From Paragonimus skrjabini miyazakii (Eukaryota; Platyhelminthes; Trematoda; Plagiorchiida; Troglotrematidae): a stretch of DNA of 64,000 nucleotides. The notes beneath the pieces were generated by a model. That model did no database searches. It was not told where the DNA came from and worked only from the letters and a program-made list of their open reading frames with translations. Shown here piece by piece: positions 63,277 to 64,000 of this stretch (positions are counted from its first letter, which is position 1; each line of letters begins with the position of its first letter). The stretch lies in assembly GCA_014338405.1 (NCBI GenBank), contig JTDE01000153.1:134763-198762 (forward strand), read 5' to 3'. The translations under genes and the position numbers were made by a program.

Positions 63277-63804
63277 ATGTTAGATGAAACTATCACACGT
63301 AGACTCACACGAGCAGTTAGTGCAACATTTTACGCGGCTAAATTACGTGTACACTTCACATCCAATCAGGTATTGTACCCACGCCTAAAAGATAAAGTGC
63401 CTGTTTCTGCAGCCTCATTTTGTGTATATTCATTCACTTGTTCCTGTGCAACCAGTTATGTTGGACGCACAATCAGACGCTTATCTGAACGGGTCCTGGA
63501 ACACCACCCAGATTGGCTCAACAATGGAATAACGAAATCTGTCAACAGTGCCATATTATCGCGCCTGGTGGATTCGAATCACTCTGTCACTGTGACGGAC
63601 GCATTTCGTCCAGTCTACCGAGTTAAAGCTACTCAGTCGAGGGCAGTGAAGCGTAGGATTCTGTCCACAGCTAAAGCTATTGGAATTCGTCTGTGCAACT
63701 CACCCCTGTGCGCCCAGAAACGTTTTGCTCAGGCGTTGGATCTGCCATGGCCAATCCCACACCCTGCTAGCCTGTCAACACCCACGGTTCAAGTGGGTAC
63801 TTGA
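63277..63804 (+). CDS. GIY-YIG endonuclease domain of Penelope-like element (C-terminal part of ORF)
   Basis: The open stretch has 175 codons from an internal Met. It continues the reverse-transcriptase frame upstream, so the Met is not the true start. The nuclease core is visible around residues 48-75: CVYSFTCSC (GIY strand and Cys residues), then SYVGRT (YIG strand), RRLSERVLEHH (catalytic Arg and the conserved His), followed by a SAILSRLVDSNHSV segment. The end, CAQKRFAQALDLPWP, is the family's C-terminal signature. In Penelope-like retroelements this enzyme cuts the target for reverse transcription. The last 23 codons and stop lie inside the right inverted arm. Expression is unlikely given the upstream stops. 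Confidence 0.88.
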   Translation: MLDETITRRLTRAVSATFYAAKLRVHFTSNQVLYPRLKDKVPVSAASFCVYSFTCSCATSYVGRTIRRLSERVLEHHPDWLNNGITKSVNSAILSRLVDSNHSVTVTDAFRPVYRVKATQSRAVKRRILSTAKAIGIRLCNSPLCAQKRFAQALDLPWPIPHPASLSTPTVQVGT

Positions 63805-63961
63805 TTGCAGCGTAACATTGAACTGACTGACCTGATTAACCACCCGTTCCCCGTTTACCCCCTTTACTTGTTCCCCTGTAAAATTCGTGATATAAATGTG
63901 ATGTATTTAGCCTGATGATGAATCACTGAAAACGAGCTTGTTTGCTACACAGTATTTTTCA
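63734..63961 (+). repeat. Right inverted arm of Penelope-like element
   Basis: It carries the end of the ORF (to 63804) and about 157 bases of 3' untranslated sequence. It is the reverse complement of 62627-62854. It also contains a small hairpin, CAAGTgggtACTTG, at the ORF end. Confidence 0.95.
63908..63947 (+). ncRNA. Hammerhead-ribozyme-like core (probably degenerate)
   Basis: CTGATGA (63912-63918) and GAAA (63928-63931) are in the order and spacing of a type I hammerhead. Stem I can form from TAGC (63908-63911) with GCTA (63944-63947). A three-pair stem III can form from AAC (63931-63933) with GTT (63940-63942). This places the cleavage site after the T at 63943. Stem II (63919-63927, TGAATCACT) pairs poorly, so activity is doubtful. 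Hammerheads with very short stem III are known in Penelope-like elements. The same motif lies on the minus strand of the left arm (62680-62641). Confidence 0.45.
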
Positions 63962-64000
63962 CGGCTTCTAACTCACCTGTATTTGAAAGGCAATTGTGTC

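Larger units (their letters stand above)
62627..63961 (+). mobile_element. Penelope-like retroelement, RT-truncated, with 228-bp inverted terminal repeats
   Basis: The element is bounded by two arms that are reverse complements (62627-62854 and 63734-63961). Between them one frame runs from about 62855 to 63804. It first gives the end of a Penelope-type reverse transcriptase (FSLGTETNNQLGFLDVRL, GTWNGQHIHPKSFVSL, QNGYPERFADRA) and then the GIY-YIG endonuclease region. Three in-frame stops interrupt it (62998, 63064, 63220) but the reading frame never shifts. Most of the reverse transcriptase is missing. The right arm contains the normal 3' end of the element, including the last ORF codons. 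The left arm is that same 3' end in opposite orientation, replacing the 5' part. Inverted or direct terminal repeats and 5' truncation are known for Penelope-like elements. Confidence 0.88.

Overview
The window looks like nuclear DNA of a flatworm, most likely a digenean fluke. The basis is a moderately AT-rich, gene-poor sequence, one gene with very long introns, SR2/RTE-type LINE fragments, Penelope-like elements and tRNA-derived SINEs. The species is not determined. There are no prokaryotic operons, intact tRNA or rRNA genes, or CRISPR arrays. A run of 100 N at 33564-33663 is an assembly gap.

One host gene can be reconstructed with confidence. It is the 3' part of an ELAV/Hu-family RNA-binding protein on the + strand. 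Four coding exons are visible: 16308-16615 (second half of RRM2), 16898-17256 (hinge), 47403-48017 (hinge plus most of RRM3) and 52075-52147 (end of RRM3, C-terminus and stop). Splice phases agree across all four and give 451 codons plus the stop. RRM1 and the first half of RRM2 must lie upstream, and I could not find them in 1-16307. The hinge between RRM2 and RRM3 is about 318 residues, with poly-Ala, poly-Gln and Pro-rich parts. A pyrimidine-rich presumptive 3' UTR follows to an AATAAA at 54175-54180.

Layout: 1-16307 is probably intron with LINE and SINE debris, including an internally deleted LINE at 3797-5056. At 16308-17256 are two exons. At 17257-47402 is a 30-kb intron holding a decayed LINE (about 22135-23720, minus), a LINE scrap (31385-31720), a Penelope relic with inverted repeats (31963-32542) and several SINEs. 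At 47403-52147 are the last two coding exons, followed by the 3' UTR. From about 54196 to the end no gene is recognisable except a LINE (about 55345-57135, minus) and a Penelope-like element (62627-63961) with 228-bp near-perfect inverted repeats.

The least ordinary features are the inverted-repeat Penelope elements, one with a hammerhead-ribozyme-like core in both arms; the microhomology-joined short LINE; and the long low-complexity hinge of the ELAV protein. Every LINE reverse transcriptase whose YADD box can be read has lost it, so none of the visible LINE copies should be active.
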